This document shows positions 34,325 through 43,553 of a DNA stretch of 64,000 bases, one piece after another. The position numbers and the translations under genes are program-made. This DNA is from Saprospiraceae bacterium (GTDB lineage Bacteria; Bacteroidota; Bacteroidia; Chitinophagales; Saprospiraceae): assembly GCA_016715405.1 (NCBI GenBank), contig JADKAE010000027.1, positions 3,762 through 67,761 of the forward strand, read 5' to 3'. Numbering within the stretch: position 1 is the stretch's first letter; each line of letters starts with the position of its first letter. The notes below the pieces were generated by a model. It was not told the origin of the DNA. It worked only from the letters and a program-made list of their open reading frames with translations, and did no database searches.

Positions 34325-34918
34325 TCAGGATGACAAGTGTTTGAGCGCCAGCTTGATCAATTCTTCTACGGAATTCACAGCGGGCTGCTCCCTGAGGATT
34401 TGGTTGAGCGCCTTTTGCACCGAAATACGGGCAAAACCCAAAGCTACCAATGCTGATAACGCCTCTTCTCTGAATGTATTGTTCTGCGCCGAGAATACGG
34501 GCGACAATTCCCCGCCTTCTTTGACTATTTTGTCTTTCAGGTCCAAAATGATGCGCTTAGCCGTCTTGGGGCCGATGCCTTTTGCATTGCGGAAGGCATG
34601 CTCGTTTTCGCCCACAATAGCGGCTTTGATCTCATCCGTAGTGAGCGCCGACAAGAGGATTTGCGCGGTAGAGGGGCCTACTCCCGACACAGAAAGCAAC
34701 TGTACAAAAAGCGTGCGTTCGGCTTCTTCGGCAAATCCATAAAGGGTATGGCTGTCTTCTTTGATATGAAGGTGGGTGAGCAATTGGACATGCTCCAACG
34801 GTTCGATACGCGAGTAGGTTTGCAGGCTGATGTGGATGTGATATCCTATGCCTCCCGTCTCTACGATTACAAACGTCGGATTTTTAAAGGTAATGAGCCC
34901 TTTGATGTATGCGATCAT
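34325..34918 (-). CDS. ruvA: Holliday junction branch migration protein RuvA
   Basis: This intact RuvA has 197 residues: the OB-fold domain MIAYIKGLITFKNPTFVIVE with GGIGYHIHIS, a helix-hairpin-helix region LLSVSGVGPSTAQILLSALT and AFRNAKGIGPKTAKRIILDL, and a C-terminal RuvB-binding three-helix domain ALSALVALGFARISVQKALN. RuvA tetramers bind Holliday junctions and load the RuvB motor in recombinational repair. It lies downstream of lgt with a heptad repeat in the short gap. Confidence 0.97.
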   Translation of the reverse strand: MIAYIKGLITFKNPTFVIVETGGIGYHIHISLQTYSRIEPLEHVQLLTHLHIKEDSHTLYGFAEEAERTLFVQLLSVSGVGPSTAQILLSALTTDEIKAAIVGENEHAFRNAKGIGPKTAKRIILDLKDKIVKEGGELSPVFSAQNNTFREEALSALVALGFARISVQKALNQILREQPAVNSVEELIKLALKHLSS

Positions 34919-34925
34919 GAAGTCC

Positions 34926-34953
34926 GTTATCGGTTATCGGTTGTCGGTTAGTC
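34926..34953. repeat. Heptad-word repeat, word GTTATCG
   Basis: Four tandem heptads (GTTATCG, GTTATCG, GTTGTCG, GTTAGTC) fill most of the 43-bp gap between the lgt stop and the ruvA start. A partial inverted partner is not obvious. The same word in reverse complement occurs at 44751-44771. Confidence 0.7.
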
Positions 34954-34961
34954 CGTTCCCG

Positions 34962-35777
34962 TTACCTGTTTTTAGCTATCGGCTCTGGCTGTCGGTTCCG
35001 AAACATAAAATACAGCCCTACTGCGGCAAACGGGATGCTAAGCAACTGTCCGGTACTCAAGGCGCCGCCGAAGTATTGCTCCAAGCCGCCCTGGCTGTCT
35101 TTGAAAAACTCTATAAAAAATCGGAAGCCCCATATCAGCACCATGAATAAGCCGAAGATATAGCCCAGCTTTTGGCGTTTATCCGTTTTCCAATAGGTAT
35201 AATACAATATAAAAAAGGAGAGCAAGTAAGACAATGATTCATAAAGTTGCACGGGGTGGCGCGGGACCTCATCCACGCGGGTAAATACAAAAGCCCAAGG
35301 CGCCTCGGTGGCCCGGCCCAGAATCTCGGAGTTCATCAAATTGCCCAGCCGGATAAAACAACCCGCCAGCGCAGTGGGTACCGCCACCTTGTCCAAAATC
35401 CAAAGCAAGGACCGTTTGGAAGTATACTTTGAAAAAATCCACAATGCGATGATAATGCCAAGGGCGCCGCCATGACTGGCCAGGCCGCCTTCCCACACCA
35501 TCGGTATTTCACCCAGGTGTTTCGAGTAATAATCCCAATCGTAGAAAAACACGTGCCCCAGCCTGGCGCCCAATACGGCGCCGACAACCATGTAAATGAA
35601 AATTTTGTCGAGCCACTCCTCCGGTTCGTTTTCGGCTTTGAACATGTTTCTCACCATATACAAACCGGCCAGAAAGCCTGTAGCAAAAAGCAGTCCGTAC
35701 CACCGCAAGGTGAGCGGGCCGAGATGCACGATCTCGGGCGAAGCATTCCAGGTGATATAAGCGAGTGTGGATGACAT
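34962..35777 (-). CDS. lgt: Prolipoprotein diacylglyceryl transferase
   Basis: The seven-helix inner-membrane protein of 271 residues has the Lgt signature GGLASHGGALG and RLGNLMNSEILG (essential Arg, Asn and Glu), plus RHPVQLYES. Lgt transfers a diacylglyceryl group from phosphatidylglycerol to the lipobox cysteine of prolipoproteins, the first step in lipoprotein maturation for proteins such as the two lipoproteins in this window. It is intact. Confidence 0.97.
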   Translation of the reverse strand: MSSTLAYITWNASPEIVHLGPLTLRWYGLLFATGFLAGLYMVRNMFKAENEPEEWLDKIFIYMVVGAVLGARLGHVFFYDWDYYSKHLGEIPMVWEGGLASHGGALGIIIALWIFSKYTSKRSLLWILDKVAVPTALAGCFIRLGNLMNSEILGRATEAPWAFVFTRVDEVPRHPVQLYESLSYLLSFFILYYTYWKTDKRQKLGYIFGLFMVLIWGFRFFIEFFKDSQGGLEQYFGGALSTGQLLSIPFAAVGLYFMFRNRQPEPIAKNR

Positions 35778-35807
35778 GATGCTGGATTGAAGCGCCGGTT
35801 TCCCCGC

Positions 35808-35933
35808 TTAGTTGCCGAGGAATTTGAAATTATACTGGTAAACGGCTACTACCAGGATAATGAACAGCAAAAAAAACAGAAAAAAATACAACATGCAGTA
35901 TCCTTTCTTTCCTGCGTTATCTATGCTAGACAT
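35808..35933 (-). CDS. Small 41-residue single-pass membrane protein
   Basis: ATG 35933 to TAA 35808 encodes MSSIDNAGKKGYCMLYFFLF followed by FLLFIILVVAVYQYNFKFLG N. It has a short polar N-terminus, one strongly hydrophobic helix of about 20 residues and a short basic tail. It sits 30 bp upstream of lgt on the same strand and downstream of the CorC-type gene. I do not recognise the family; the hydrophobic pattern and position support a real small membrane protein. Confidence 0.55.
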   Translation of the reverse strand: MSSIDNAGKKGYCMLYFFLFFLLFIILVVAVYQYNFKFLGN

Positions 35934-36038
35934 GGCGGTGGATTGTTTTTTTTAACAAAAATTGTGCCGCTGCAAAGATGAATAATGCCAGCGAATTTTT
36001 ATGCCCATTTTACTATAAACTTTCGCACGGCTTTCTCG

Positions 36039-37331
36039 TTAAGGCAGTCCTTTCCACCTGATCTCTACGATTTCAGGACTGGCGTGGAACATCTTGAGCA
36101 CTTTGATTTCGTAATTGTTGATAGAAATGACTTCGCCTACTTTGGGAATGGCGTCAGTTACTTTTAACAATAATCCCGATAAGGTAAGGTATTCGGCGCT
36201 GGTAGGCAGACGCTCGGGCAAGCTTTCGTTGATCTCTTCCAAGGGGTTCTGGGCAAGCACTTTAAACACTCCTTCGGAAATTTTTTCCACCACCGGTTGC
36301 TCTGTGTCGTATTCGTCTTGTATTTCGCCTACCAACTCTTCTATGATGTCTTCAAGGGTAACCAAGCCCACTGTGCCTCCAAATTCGTTGACCACAATAG
36401 CCATCTGGGTGTGTTCTTTCTGAAAAGTGCGCAATAGGTGCATGATCTTTCGGTTGGAATTCACAAAGATCACCGGACGCACGAGGTCTTGGAGCGATTT
36501 TTCGGGATCGCGCATGAAGTGCATCATGATGTCTTTAGTGATGACGATCCCTGTGATATTATCTACCGAATCTTTATACACTGGAAACCGCGAATATCCC
36601 TCGGTAACAGATATTTCCATGGCCTCCTTCAAGGTGGCATCCACATCTATAGCTACCAGTTGGGTGCGTGGTCTGAGTATATGCCACACCTGCCGGTTGT
36701 CAAATTCAAATACATTCTGGATGAGGTCGCGCTCCGACGACTGAATAGCCCCGCCTTCCGCGCTTTCGGCAATGATGAGTTTGAGTTCTTCTTCAGAGTG
36801 GATCTCGGTATGTGCCACCGGCTGAATACCTATCAGTTTGAGCATGAAATTAGCCAAGCCGTTGAGCATCCAAATGAAGGGAGCAAATATGACATAAAAT
36901 ACGCGAAGCGGCGACGCTAACCAGAGCGTAGTAGCCGTTGGGAAACGTATCGCCAGCGACTTGGGCGCCAATTCGCCGAATATGATGTGCAAGACGGTTA
37001 TTGTGGCAAAAGCAAAAGGCAAGGCAATTTTATGGGCCAACTCGTCGTCTATTTCTAACCCAAAAAGATGCATGGAGTTGATGATAATGCGGGAAACTAC
37101 ACCCTCGCCTATCCAGCCCAATCCAAGGCTCGCCAGTGTGATACCCAATTGCGTAGCCGCCAAATAGGCATCGAGGTTGTTTACGATGCCTTCCGCTATC
37201 CGGGCGGTAAAGCTGGAATCAGCCCGCACCTGCAACTGAGATATACGCACTTTTACTATGGCGAATTCTGCCGCCACAAAAAAACCATTAAGCAATACTA
37301 AAAAAAATGTGAGGAATATGTCAAGTAACAT
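36039..37331 (-). CDS. CNNM/CorC-type transmembrane protein with CBS pair (hemolysin C family)
   Basis: The 430 residues have three parts: an N-terminal DUF21/CNNM membrane domain (MLLDIFLTFFLVLLNGFFVA AEFAIVKVR, QLGITLASLGLGWIGEG), two CBS domains in the middle (RPRTQLVAIDVDATLKEAME, DNITGIVITKDIM) and a C-terminal CorC_HlyC domain (QMAIVVNEFGGTVGLVTLED IIEELVGEIQDEYD, VGEVISINNYEIKVLKM). Family members are implicated in Mg/Co efflux; Bacteroidota also have GldE-type paralogues linked to gliding, and I cannot assign this one to that group. Intact. Confidence 0.9.
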   Translation of the reverse strand: MLLDIFLTFFLVLLNGFFVAAEFAIVKVRISQLQVRADSSFTARIAEGIVNNLDAYLAATQLGITLASLGLGWIGEGVVSRIIINSMHLFGLEIDDELAHKIALPFAFATITVLHIIFGELAPKSLAIRFPTATTLWLASPLRVFYVIFAPFIWMLNGLANFMLKLIGIQPVAHTEIHSEEELKLIIAESAEGGAIQSSERDLIQNVFEFDNRQVWHILRPRTQLVAIDVDATLKEAMEISVTEGYSRFPVYKDSVDNITGIVITKDIMMHFMRDPEKSLQDLVRPVIFVNSNRKIMHLLRTFQKEHTQMAIVVNEFGGTVGLVTLEDIIEELVGEIQDEYDTEQPVVEKISEGVFKVLAQNPLEEINESLPERLPTSAEYLTLSGLLLKVTDAIPKVGEVISINNYEIKVLKMFHASPEIVEIRWKGLP

Positions 37332-37394
37332 GGCTTAACACTAAGTGAATAATCATACAGCCACAAATGTAATAAATAAAAGCGTGTCGCCGCA

Positions 37395-40232
37395 TCACTC
37401 ACCTGCTATGCGCACCTGCCGAAGGTTTTCCCTTCCGTATAATACCGGAAAATACATCTGTTCCGCTTTGGCCGGGTTGAGGGTGTAAACCCCGTCAAAA
37501 CGCGGCTCTAAATTGATCACAAAGCTGTGACTTCCGGCAGGCAGTCGCTCGCAAAAGATGGCAACCTGGTGTTTCCAGTATTCGCGGTGCACTTCGGGGC
37601 CGCTCCAATGCAGCTGAGGTTTGTCGAGGTAAGCACAACCCGCCGGGATGGGCGCTTCGATCATGACGTAGTCGCTTGTTTCACCGGTTTCTACGGTCAC
37701 GACCAACCTGGCAGGTTTGCCCTGCCGCAATTCAGCGACTTCGCGGCCATCCTGCTCCAGCTTAGCATCCACTGTGTAAATATCGGCTTTACGCCCGGGT
37801 TGCGGATTGAAGCTTTGCTGGTAGGCGGTGAAACATACCGGGCCGACTCCTCCTTTTTCTATACGCAATGGCTGCCCTGTGGCAGTGGTTTTCGTGTAAG
37901 GCAGTGGCACCCGCTCGCCGTTGATATCCAACGTACTCTCCAGGGTAGCGGTAGTATCCGCCTCCGACATTATATCGGGCAGGATGGCCCGCAGGATTTG
38001 CGCCGACTCCAGGGTGTTGCGCCAACCGTTGTATGGGCGCTCCCGCAGGAAATATCGGCGAATGCGATGGCCAAGCATGGTATCTCCTGCCTCCCGGGCT
38101 ATGTCGTAGGCCAACAATGTAGCGGCCACGGCGCCACTCCACAAATCATAACCCTGTTTGTCCCAATACGAACCGCCATAGAGGGTGCGCTGTTCGTGTT
38201 TTTTTAAGGTGTCGAGCGAATGGGGCAGTTTTTGCTCCTGCCGGATGCGCAATACGAGCAGGCGATCGTGCAGGGTTTGCTTCACCGTGTCAAAAGGCGC
38301 CAGATAGTGTGCATAGTTGAGGGGTTGGCCTACAGAAGACAGCAGGCGCAATGTGTGGAGTAATTCATCGCCTTTCAACAGGTGAATTTGCCCGGTTAGG
38401 TAGCGCAGGCCTTTTTCGAGGGCTTCGGTGGTGTAACCCGATTGCGAAGCCAGGTGCAGGGCCCGGAGTACGTAGGTGGTCATCCTGATATTGTCTTTGC
38501 CCTGGGGCCACCATCCCCAGGTACCGTTAGCATTTTGCGCTTTTCGCAAAGCCGCCACCATACGTTGTATATCTTGCTCGCCGTCAAAGGCTTGGCCCAG
38601 CAACTTTCGCAGTTGTTTGTTGAGCAAAAGGGCCGTAAGCCGGCTGGCGTTTTGCTCGTTGCAGCCGTAGGGGTAGTTGCGCAGCCCGTCGAGGTCGACG
38701 AGCAATTGTTGGAGTATGTTGCCTTCGGCATACAGCGTGACGGGGCCTTTGGCCGGGTCAAAAGCCAGGGTAAATGCGGTATCGGCTTCGAGCACATGGA
38801 AAACGCCGTTGGATTCGAGGCTACCCACGGGCAATACGGGGATTTTGCGCTCTTCGCCGTCGGTATAAGTGGCCGACTGCGCGCCGAATCGCAAGGCAAG
38901 GGTGTCGGGGGCGGCGGGGGCGACTACCAGGGCGCGGTCTACGCGACCTTGGGCTACCACAGCCTGCTGCGCGCCCAATAGCTGCCCATCGAGCTGAAAA
39001 GCAGTGGCCACCGCCAGCGAGTCATCGCCGATATGCAGGGTTTTGCCCACCACCACGGCGCTATCGCCCTCCAGCATAAAGCGGGGTACGGCGAGTTGGG
39101 CTATCAGTTTTTTGAGGGCGCGCACCTGTTTTTGCGCCACGCCTGCGCGGCCGCGGCGGTCCATGCCCAGGGCATAAGTATTCCAGGCGGTGATGTTGTC
39201 GGGATATGTAACGGTAAAATAAGCTTCTCCCTTGCTGTCCGTCACCAGATTGGGCTGCCAAAAGGCTTCGTCTTTAAAATTGCCCCGGAATTGAATTAAA
39301 TCGAATTGCATGGCCGGCAGGGTTCCTTCGCGAATACCGTCGATGTAATACTCCGTCGCATCGGCCCGGCTGCCCCTGACAGTTACCTCGTCTTCGGAGT
39401 CAAGCCCGGCGGCAGTTGCGCTGATCGCATTGATATTGCGAGTGGGTAGACTGGTTATGTTGCTGACACTGTAGCCTTGTTGGGTGTTATCTTGTTCAAC
39501 TAAGGGTACCTTGTATTCCACAACCAGCACTTCCATCAAGGCATAACTCGGCGACTCTAGCGCAAGGTCCAGATAATTGGATCGCTCGCTTAGTAGCATG
39601 ACGCCGGTAATTCTACTAGTGGAGTACCCGGTGTAGCTTACTTCTACTGCATAATTGCCGGGGGGTAAATCTTCAAAATAATAATTACCATCAATATCAC
39701 TTACTGCACCTGCAATTAAGATATTATCCTGATAGACCTGAACATTGGCAAAAATAAGCGGCTCGCCATCGGGGTCTGTTACTTTTCCCGACAACCGGCT
39801 ACTGCCTCCTCCGAATTTCCAGCCGCTCGGTTTTAGCGACAAGTCCGGTTTGGGCTGCACGCCGTACATCAGGGGCCAGGTAACCACGCCGGCGCTGTCG
39901 GGCATAAATTGAGCGCCGCTCCACCGCAGGCACAATGTAGAATCGGGGCTTATGCTGATCGTTCTTTTTAAAAATGCTTCCCCTTCTCCCGCAATCAACA
40001 TAACGGTATAACTACCCGGCTTTAAGCCCATCCACCGGCGCATGTTGCCCCTGAATATTTGCCGCACACTGTCGGGCCCGAGCATGTAAATTGCTTTTAG
40101 TGTTAAATCTCCGGCATTTCCGTATTCTATCCGCAATTTGCCCTGGTCTTTTTGGTGGGTATTGGTTGTTTGTGTAAAATTAATCACCAGCTTATCATTG
40201 GTCTTGGCTTTTACATCAGCAGGGTGAAACAT
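37395..40232 (-). CDS. Alpha-2-macroglobulin family protein with TonB-plug insert, C-terminal fragment
   Basis: This is the C-terminal 945 residues of a giant bacterial alpha-2-macroglobulin. First comes a carboxypeptidase-regulatory-like domain (SGKVTDPDGEPLIFANVQVY ... GNYYFEDLPPGNYAVEVSYT), then a SusC/TonB-plug-like segment (LPTRNINAISATAAGLDSED, EVTVRGSRADATEYYIDGIR). The macroglobulin core follows: FKDEAFWQPNLVTDSKGEAY and FTVTYPDNITAWNTYALGMD. The thioester motif YGCNEQ is intact (Cys codon 38661-38663), followed by the alpha/alpha toroid (GTWGWWPQGKDNIRMTTYVL) and a receptor-binding-like end. Thioester macroglobulins trap attacking proteases. The first Met is internal; a missing base at the CC 40288-40289 separates it from the preceding piece. 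Confidence 0.9.
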   Translation of the reverse strand: MFHPADVKAKTNDKLVINFTQTTNTHQKDQGKLRIEYGNAGDLTLKAIYMLGPDSVRQIFRGNMRRWMGLKPGSYTVMLIAGEGEAFLKRTISISPDSTLCLRWSGAQFMPDSAGVVTWPLMYGVQPKPDLSLKPSGWKFGGGSSRLSGKVTDPDGEPLIFANVQVYQDNILIAGAVSDIDGNYYFEDLPPGNYAVEVSYTGYSTSRITGVMLLSERSNYLDLALESPSYALMEVLVVEYKVPLVEQDNTQQGYSVSNITSLPTRNINAISATAAGLDSEDEVTVRGSRADATEYYIDGIREGTLPAMQFDLIQFRGNFKDEAFWQPNLVTDSKGEAYFTVTYPDNITAWNTYALGMDRRGRAGVAQKQVRALKKLIAQLAVPRFMLEGDSAVVVGKTLHIGDDSLAVATAFQLDGQLLGAQQAVVAQGRVDRALVVAPAAPDTLALRFGAQSATYTDGEERKIPVLPVGSLESNGVFHVLEADTAFTLAFDPAKGPVTLYAEGNILQQLLVDLDGLRNYPYGCNEQNASRLTALLLNKQLRKLLGQAFDGEQDIQRMVAALRKAQNANGTWGWWPQGKDNIRMTTYVLRALHLASQSGYTTEALEKGLRYLTGQIHLLKGDELLHTLRLLSSVGQPLNYAHYLAPFDTVKQTLHDRLLVLRIRQEQKLPHSLDTLKKHEQRTLYGGSYWDKQGYDLWSGAVAATLLAYDIAREAGDTMLGHRIRRYFLRERPYNGWRNTLESAQILRAILPDIMSEADTTATLESTLDINGERVPLPYTKTTATGQPLRIEKGGVGPVCFTAYQQSFNPQPGRKADIYTVDAKLEQDGREVAELRQGKPARLVVTVETGETSDYVMIEAPIPAGCAYLDKPQLHWSGPEVHREYWKHQVAIFCERLPAGSHSFVINLEPRFDGVYTLNPAKAEQMYFPVLYGRENLRQVRIAGE

Positions 40233-40630
40233 CCATGCGCCGGGATTCTGTGGGCCCCATTTATTGGATAAATAATAGGGGTCGTTGCCTGAAACAGGTT
40301 GTAGGCGTATAGGCGCTCGCGGTTTAAGGTTACCGAATAAGCGAAACCCGGTTCAAACAGAAACTTCGATTGAAAAGCGTTTTGCCGCAGCAGATACAAT
40401 TGGCTATTAGGCGGAAAAGGGCCCACGCGCAGTTGCTTACCCGTTGACTTAATCGTTATAAAGTGAATATTAGCATTGTCGTTCCAAAGGTAGTACGCTT
40501 GCCCGATCTGATCCGCAACCAACTGAAACGTATGCCGGTTGAGTTCGCTTTTTTCGAAAGATGTCCATTCTGTGGGCATTGATTTGACGCTCACCTGTCT
40601 GGCTTTTGCCGAAGCGGCATATCGATCCAC
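40211..40630 (-). CDS. Alpha-2-macroglobulin family protein, middle fragment
   Basis: Its frame connects upstream to TGKNTITIRARNAEYTITDV and downstream to LFQGNDPYYLSNKWGPQNPG AWMFHP once one base is restored at 40719-40723 and at 40288-40289. It is therefore a middle segment of the macroglobulin between the MG-domain part and the carboxypeptidase-regulatory domain. It is not a separate gene. Confidence 0.75.
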   Translation of the reverse strand: MDRYAASAKARQVSVKSMPTEWTSFEKSELNRHTFQLVADQIGQAYYLWNDNANIHFITIKSTGKQLRVGPFPPNSQLYLLRQNAFQSKFLFEPGFAYSVTLNRERLYAYNLFQATTPIIYPINGAHRIPAHGCFTLLM

Positions 40631-40668
40631 ATCAATTGCCAGTTCTAATTTATACCCGGCTTTGAGTT

Positions 40669-43059
40669 CTACATCGGTGATAGTGTACTCGGCATTGCGG
40701 GCCCGGATAGTAATGGTGTTTTTCCGGTCAGGCCGGGAAAACTATAATTGGGACAGACATCGACCTCCGTGCTATACACTAACTTCCGGTTGATATAAAT
40801 CAGGTACACCGACTGTAACTGGCCGTTTTTTACCAGGTAGGGGGCAAATTGGGCCATACGCCCGTAAAAAGTATCGACTGGGGCGGGGATATATTCCATA
40901 TATACACCGTCGCCTTCGTAGCGCACGCGGTAGTAGAGCAGACTGTCGCGTCTCAGCTTACGGTACCAGGCAGGGGTTAAGGCTTGTTGTAGGGACCTGC
41001 TCTTAAGGCGTTTTGTGTTGAAATCCCCATAAATGATGGCGTTTTTTCGTTTCCGAAAGCTGATCTGCGGGTCTTCATAATTACCCCACTCGTCAAATTG
41101 TGCGTTGATGCCACCCGCGGCGAGTTGTACGCCATTGGCTGGTTTGTTGTAAAAATCCTTAGCTTCAATTTTCAGTTGCACCGTTTCGCCGGGCGCCACC
41201 AGGTCGGGTTGTTCTAATTTGATGCTCAGGAGTTGGTCGTAGCGCGGGAATGTTTTTTCAATCATTTGCGGCTCGCCGGCCCAGGTATAATGGCATTGCA
41301 CAGCCATGGTGTGGGCAGAAGCAGTAGGCCGGGCCCATTCAAGCGAATCCTCCTGGCAAAAGCCAGACTCCCAAACCGTTTTGCCATCCCACACTGTATA
41401 GGCCACCGGAATCCGAAGGGGGTTATAGAGTGTCCAGATCAGCGAATCGGCCTTGCGATGCCCTGCGATGTATATGCTCGATTTACCCCAGAGGTTTAAT
41501 CCCGCCTGTGTACCATTTACATAGATATCGTACCTGCGGTAAGCGGGGTTCACCGGGAATCGGAAAGGCAGGGTCACGTTTTGTTCGAGAGTTTCTTTGC
41601 CGTCGGGCAGCAGGATGATAAGCTTGGCAGGCAGGGTATCGGATTTTCCGGCGGTATTGAAATAAGCTGCGTTGACCTCCTGGCCGTCCAGCCAGAGGCT
41701 GGCGTACGGCGCCGGCTGGTATTCCTGTTTGGTATATTGAATGCTGACGCTTTTGCTGTGCAATTCGCCGTTGCTATTGCGGAAAAGGGCGTTTATTTGC
41801 GTTTGTAAACTTGCTGCCGGGAAAATAGAATCGGGTACGATGATGGTCGTTTTTTCGCCGGGGCGCAGGTCTGTCTGGTAGGTCCACAGGGTGTCGGGCA
41901 CACGAAGCAGTGTATCGAAAATGGCAGAAATATCAGTGGTGAGCATTGTAAGTTGCACCTCGCCGTCGGCTATAAAAACGCCGTTGCGGTCTTTGCCCCA
42001 GGCTTCGAGTTGCAGTTTTTCGCCTTTACGGCAGGATGAAGGCGCCGATAATTCATACGTGGCCTCGTCGAGTTGGTAATCCTCGTATTTAAACTGCCCG
42101 TCCATCAATATGCCTTTGCGACCGTCGGCACTAAGCCTTAAAGCATAGTATTCATCGAGTTTCAAGGAATCGCCTATGGGAAATTCATACACATAATTGC
42201 CGGGACTTTGCGGTGTTAAGCGCGCCAATACGGTCGTCGGTTTACGGGGCGAGTACAATACCAGGTCGAGCGGTTTTCGATAGGGTTTATGGCGGTGATT
42301 GGTAATATAGGCCTTCATTTTTACCGTATCACCGGGCAAATAGCGGGGTTTGTTGAGCGCCATATAGCCGCCGAAAGGCTTGTTTCGGCGACCGAAGCGC
42401 AGGTAGTATTTCGGATTGCCGCCGCGGATCAGCGCTTTGGTCGCCTGATAAAGTCTGATACCGACAATGCCGGGCAATACCCCCCAACGGCCTATTTTTG
42501 AACTTTTAAATCGCTGCCAGCGCTGGCGAAGCGGGGAGTATTCCCGGTTGTTGTCGACACTGTAAAAAATAGTATCCCCGTTTGCAGTTATTTTCAGGAA
42601 GCCGTCTTTTTTATATTGGCGCAATTGATAAAGTCCCAGCGCGGAATCGAAAGGTACCGGGCGGTCGTTGATCCATACCTGCGCATCGCTAAGCGCCCGG
42701 CCCGATGCGTCAAAAATCTGAATAGACAGGTTTTGGTAGTCTTCCAATACCTGTGCATAAATGGGCACAAAACTGCGCAACTCGCCGGCTAGTTGCTCGC
42801 CTTTGGCGTGTACCAGCACGTAATGGCCGGGGATGGAGGGTCGCCACTTGTCGGGCAGCATCGTGCTGTCTGTCAGCGTATGCAAAAAAGTATCGGAGAA
42901 CGCCGGATTTTCAGGTTTGTAAAGTGTCTCCGCCTCTTGCGCCGAAATCCTGAAAATAAGCGTAAAAACAGAGTCGCTGGATTGCTGCCCAAAAGCCGGC
43001 GACGGCATCGCAAACCCAAACATTCCAACTAAAATGATGAAGTAGCGTACTGAGAACAT
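40669..43059 (-). CDS. Alpha-2-macroglobulin family protein, N-terminal fragment
   Basis: The gene starts at ATG 43059 with a signal peptide (MFSVRYFIILVGMFGFAMPS PAFG). The N-terminal part holds macroglobulin MG domains, with the typical MG2 sequence FGGYMALNKPRYLPGDTVKM and KAYITNHRHKP, PQSPGNYVYEFPIGDSLKLD, YELSAPSSCRKGEKLQLEAW and DLVAPGETVQLKIEAKDFYN. It would be located in the periplasm or at the cell surface. The frame is lost at the T5 run 40719-40723. The three pieces together encode about 1,880 residues. A divergently transcribed ArsR gene lies upstream. Confidence 0.9.
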   Translation of the reverse strand: MFSVRYFIILVGMFGFAMPSPAFGQQSSDSVFTLIFRISAQEAETLYKPENPAFSDTFLHTLTDSTMLPDKWRPSIPGHYVLVHAKGEQLAGELRSFVPIYAQVLEDYQNLSIQIFDASGRALSDAQVWINDRPVPFDSALGLYQLRQYKKDGFLKITANGDTIFYSVDNNREYSPLRQRWQRFKSSKIGRWGVLPGIVGIRLYQATKALIRGGNPKYYLRFGRRNKPFGGYMALNKPRYLPGDTVKMKAYITNHRHKPYRKPLDLVLYSPRKPTTVLARLTPQSPGNYVYEFPIGDSLKLDEYYALRLSADGRKGILMDGQFKYEDYQLDEATYELSAPSSCRKGEKLQLEAWGKDRNGVFIADGEVQLTMLTTDISAIFDTLLRVPDTLWTYQTDLRPGEKTTIIVPDSIFPAASLQTQINALFRNSNGELHSKSVSIQYTKQEYQPAPYASLWLDGQEVNAAYFNTAGKSDTLPAKLIILLPDGKETLEQNVTLPFRFPVNPAYRRYDIYVNGTQAGLNLWGKSSIYIAGHRKADSLIWTLYNPLRIPVAYTVWDGKTVWESGFCQEDSLEWARPTASAHTMAVQCHYTWAGEPQMIEKTFPRYDQLLSIKLEQPDLVAPGETVQLKIEAKDFYNKPANGVQLAAGGINAQFDEWGNYEDPQISFRKRKNAIIYGDFNTKRLKSRSLQQALTPAWYRKLRRDSLLYYRVRYEGDGVYMEYIPAPVDTFYGRMAQFAPYLVKNGQLQSVYLIYINRKLVYSTEVDVCPNYSFPGLTGKTPLLSGPAMPSTLSPM

Positions 43060-43232
43060 GTGTGTTTGGTTTTTTTGTCAAAATCCTGAATTATCCGATA
43101 CTGAGCAATCCAATATACGCAAATAAGTCAGCATCCTAAGCCCAAAAAAAATCCCTGTGTCCACAATTCCGGCGCACAACATTTCGGCCCGATACATTGT
43201 TTGTTTATGCGTACTTTGATACCTTTATACCC

Positions 43233-43553
43233 ATGGAAGCAATAAAATCAGCGCCGATCAATCAGGATGAGGTGCAAAAGCTCGAACGCATCGCTTTTAT
43301 CCTGAAGACAGTTGCCCATCCCATTCGGCTGGGCATCGTGCATTTGCTCGAACAGTACCCCCGACTGTCGGTTACTGAAATCTGCGATATGCTCGGCAGC
43401 GAACAGTCTTTGACTTCTCACCACCTCCAGAATATGCGCATCAAAGGTATCCTCTCCGTAACACGCGAAGGTCGCAGTATGCTTTATTCTCTCAAAGAAA
43501 GGGATGTATCTCTGATTATTGAATGTTTGGAAAATTGTCAATGTAATATGTGA
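43233..43553 (+). CDS. ArsR/SmtB-type winged-helix regulator
   Basis: The ATG at 43233 (MEAIKSAPINQDEVQKLERI) is preferred over the one at 43197, whose 12 extra codons look non-coding. The 106 residues form a winged helix: AFILKTVAHPIRLGIVHLLE, LSVTEICDMLGSEQSLTSHH LQNMRIKGIL, REGRSMLYSLKE. The classical CxC metal site in the recognition region is absent, but the tail ends ENCQCNM, so a C-terminal metal or redox sensor is possible. It heads a plus-strand cluster with other regulators and a Cys-rich peptide. Confidence 0.88.
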   Translation: MEAIKSAPINQDEVQKLERIAFILKTVAHPIRLGIVHLLEQYPRLSVTEICDMLGSEQSLTSHHLQNMRIKGILSVTREGRSMLYSLKERDVSLIIECLENCQCNM

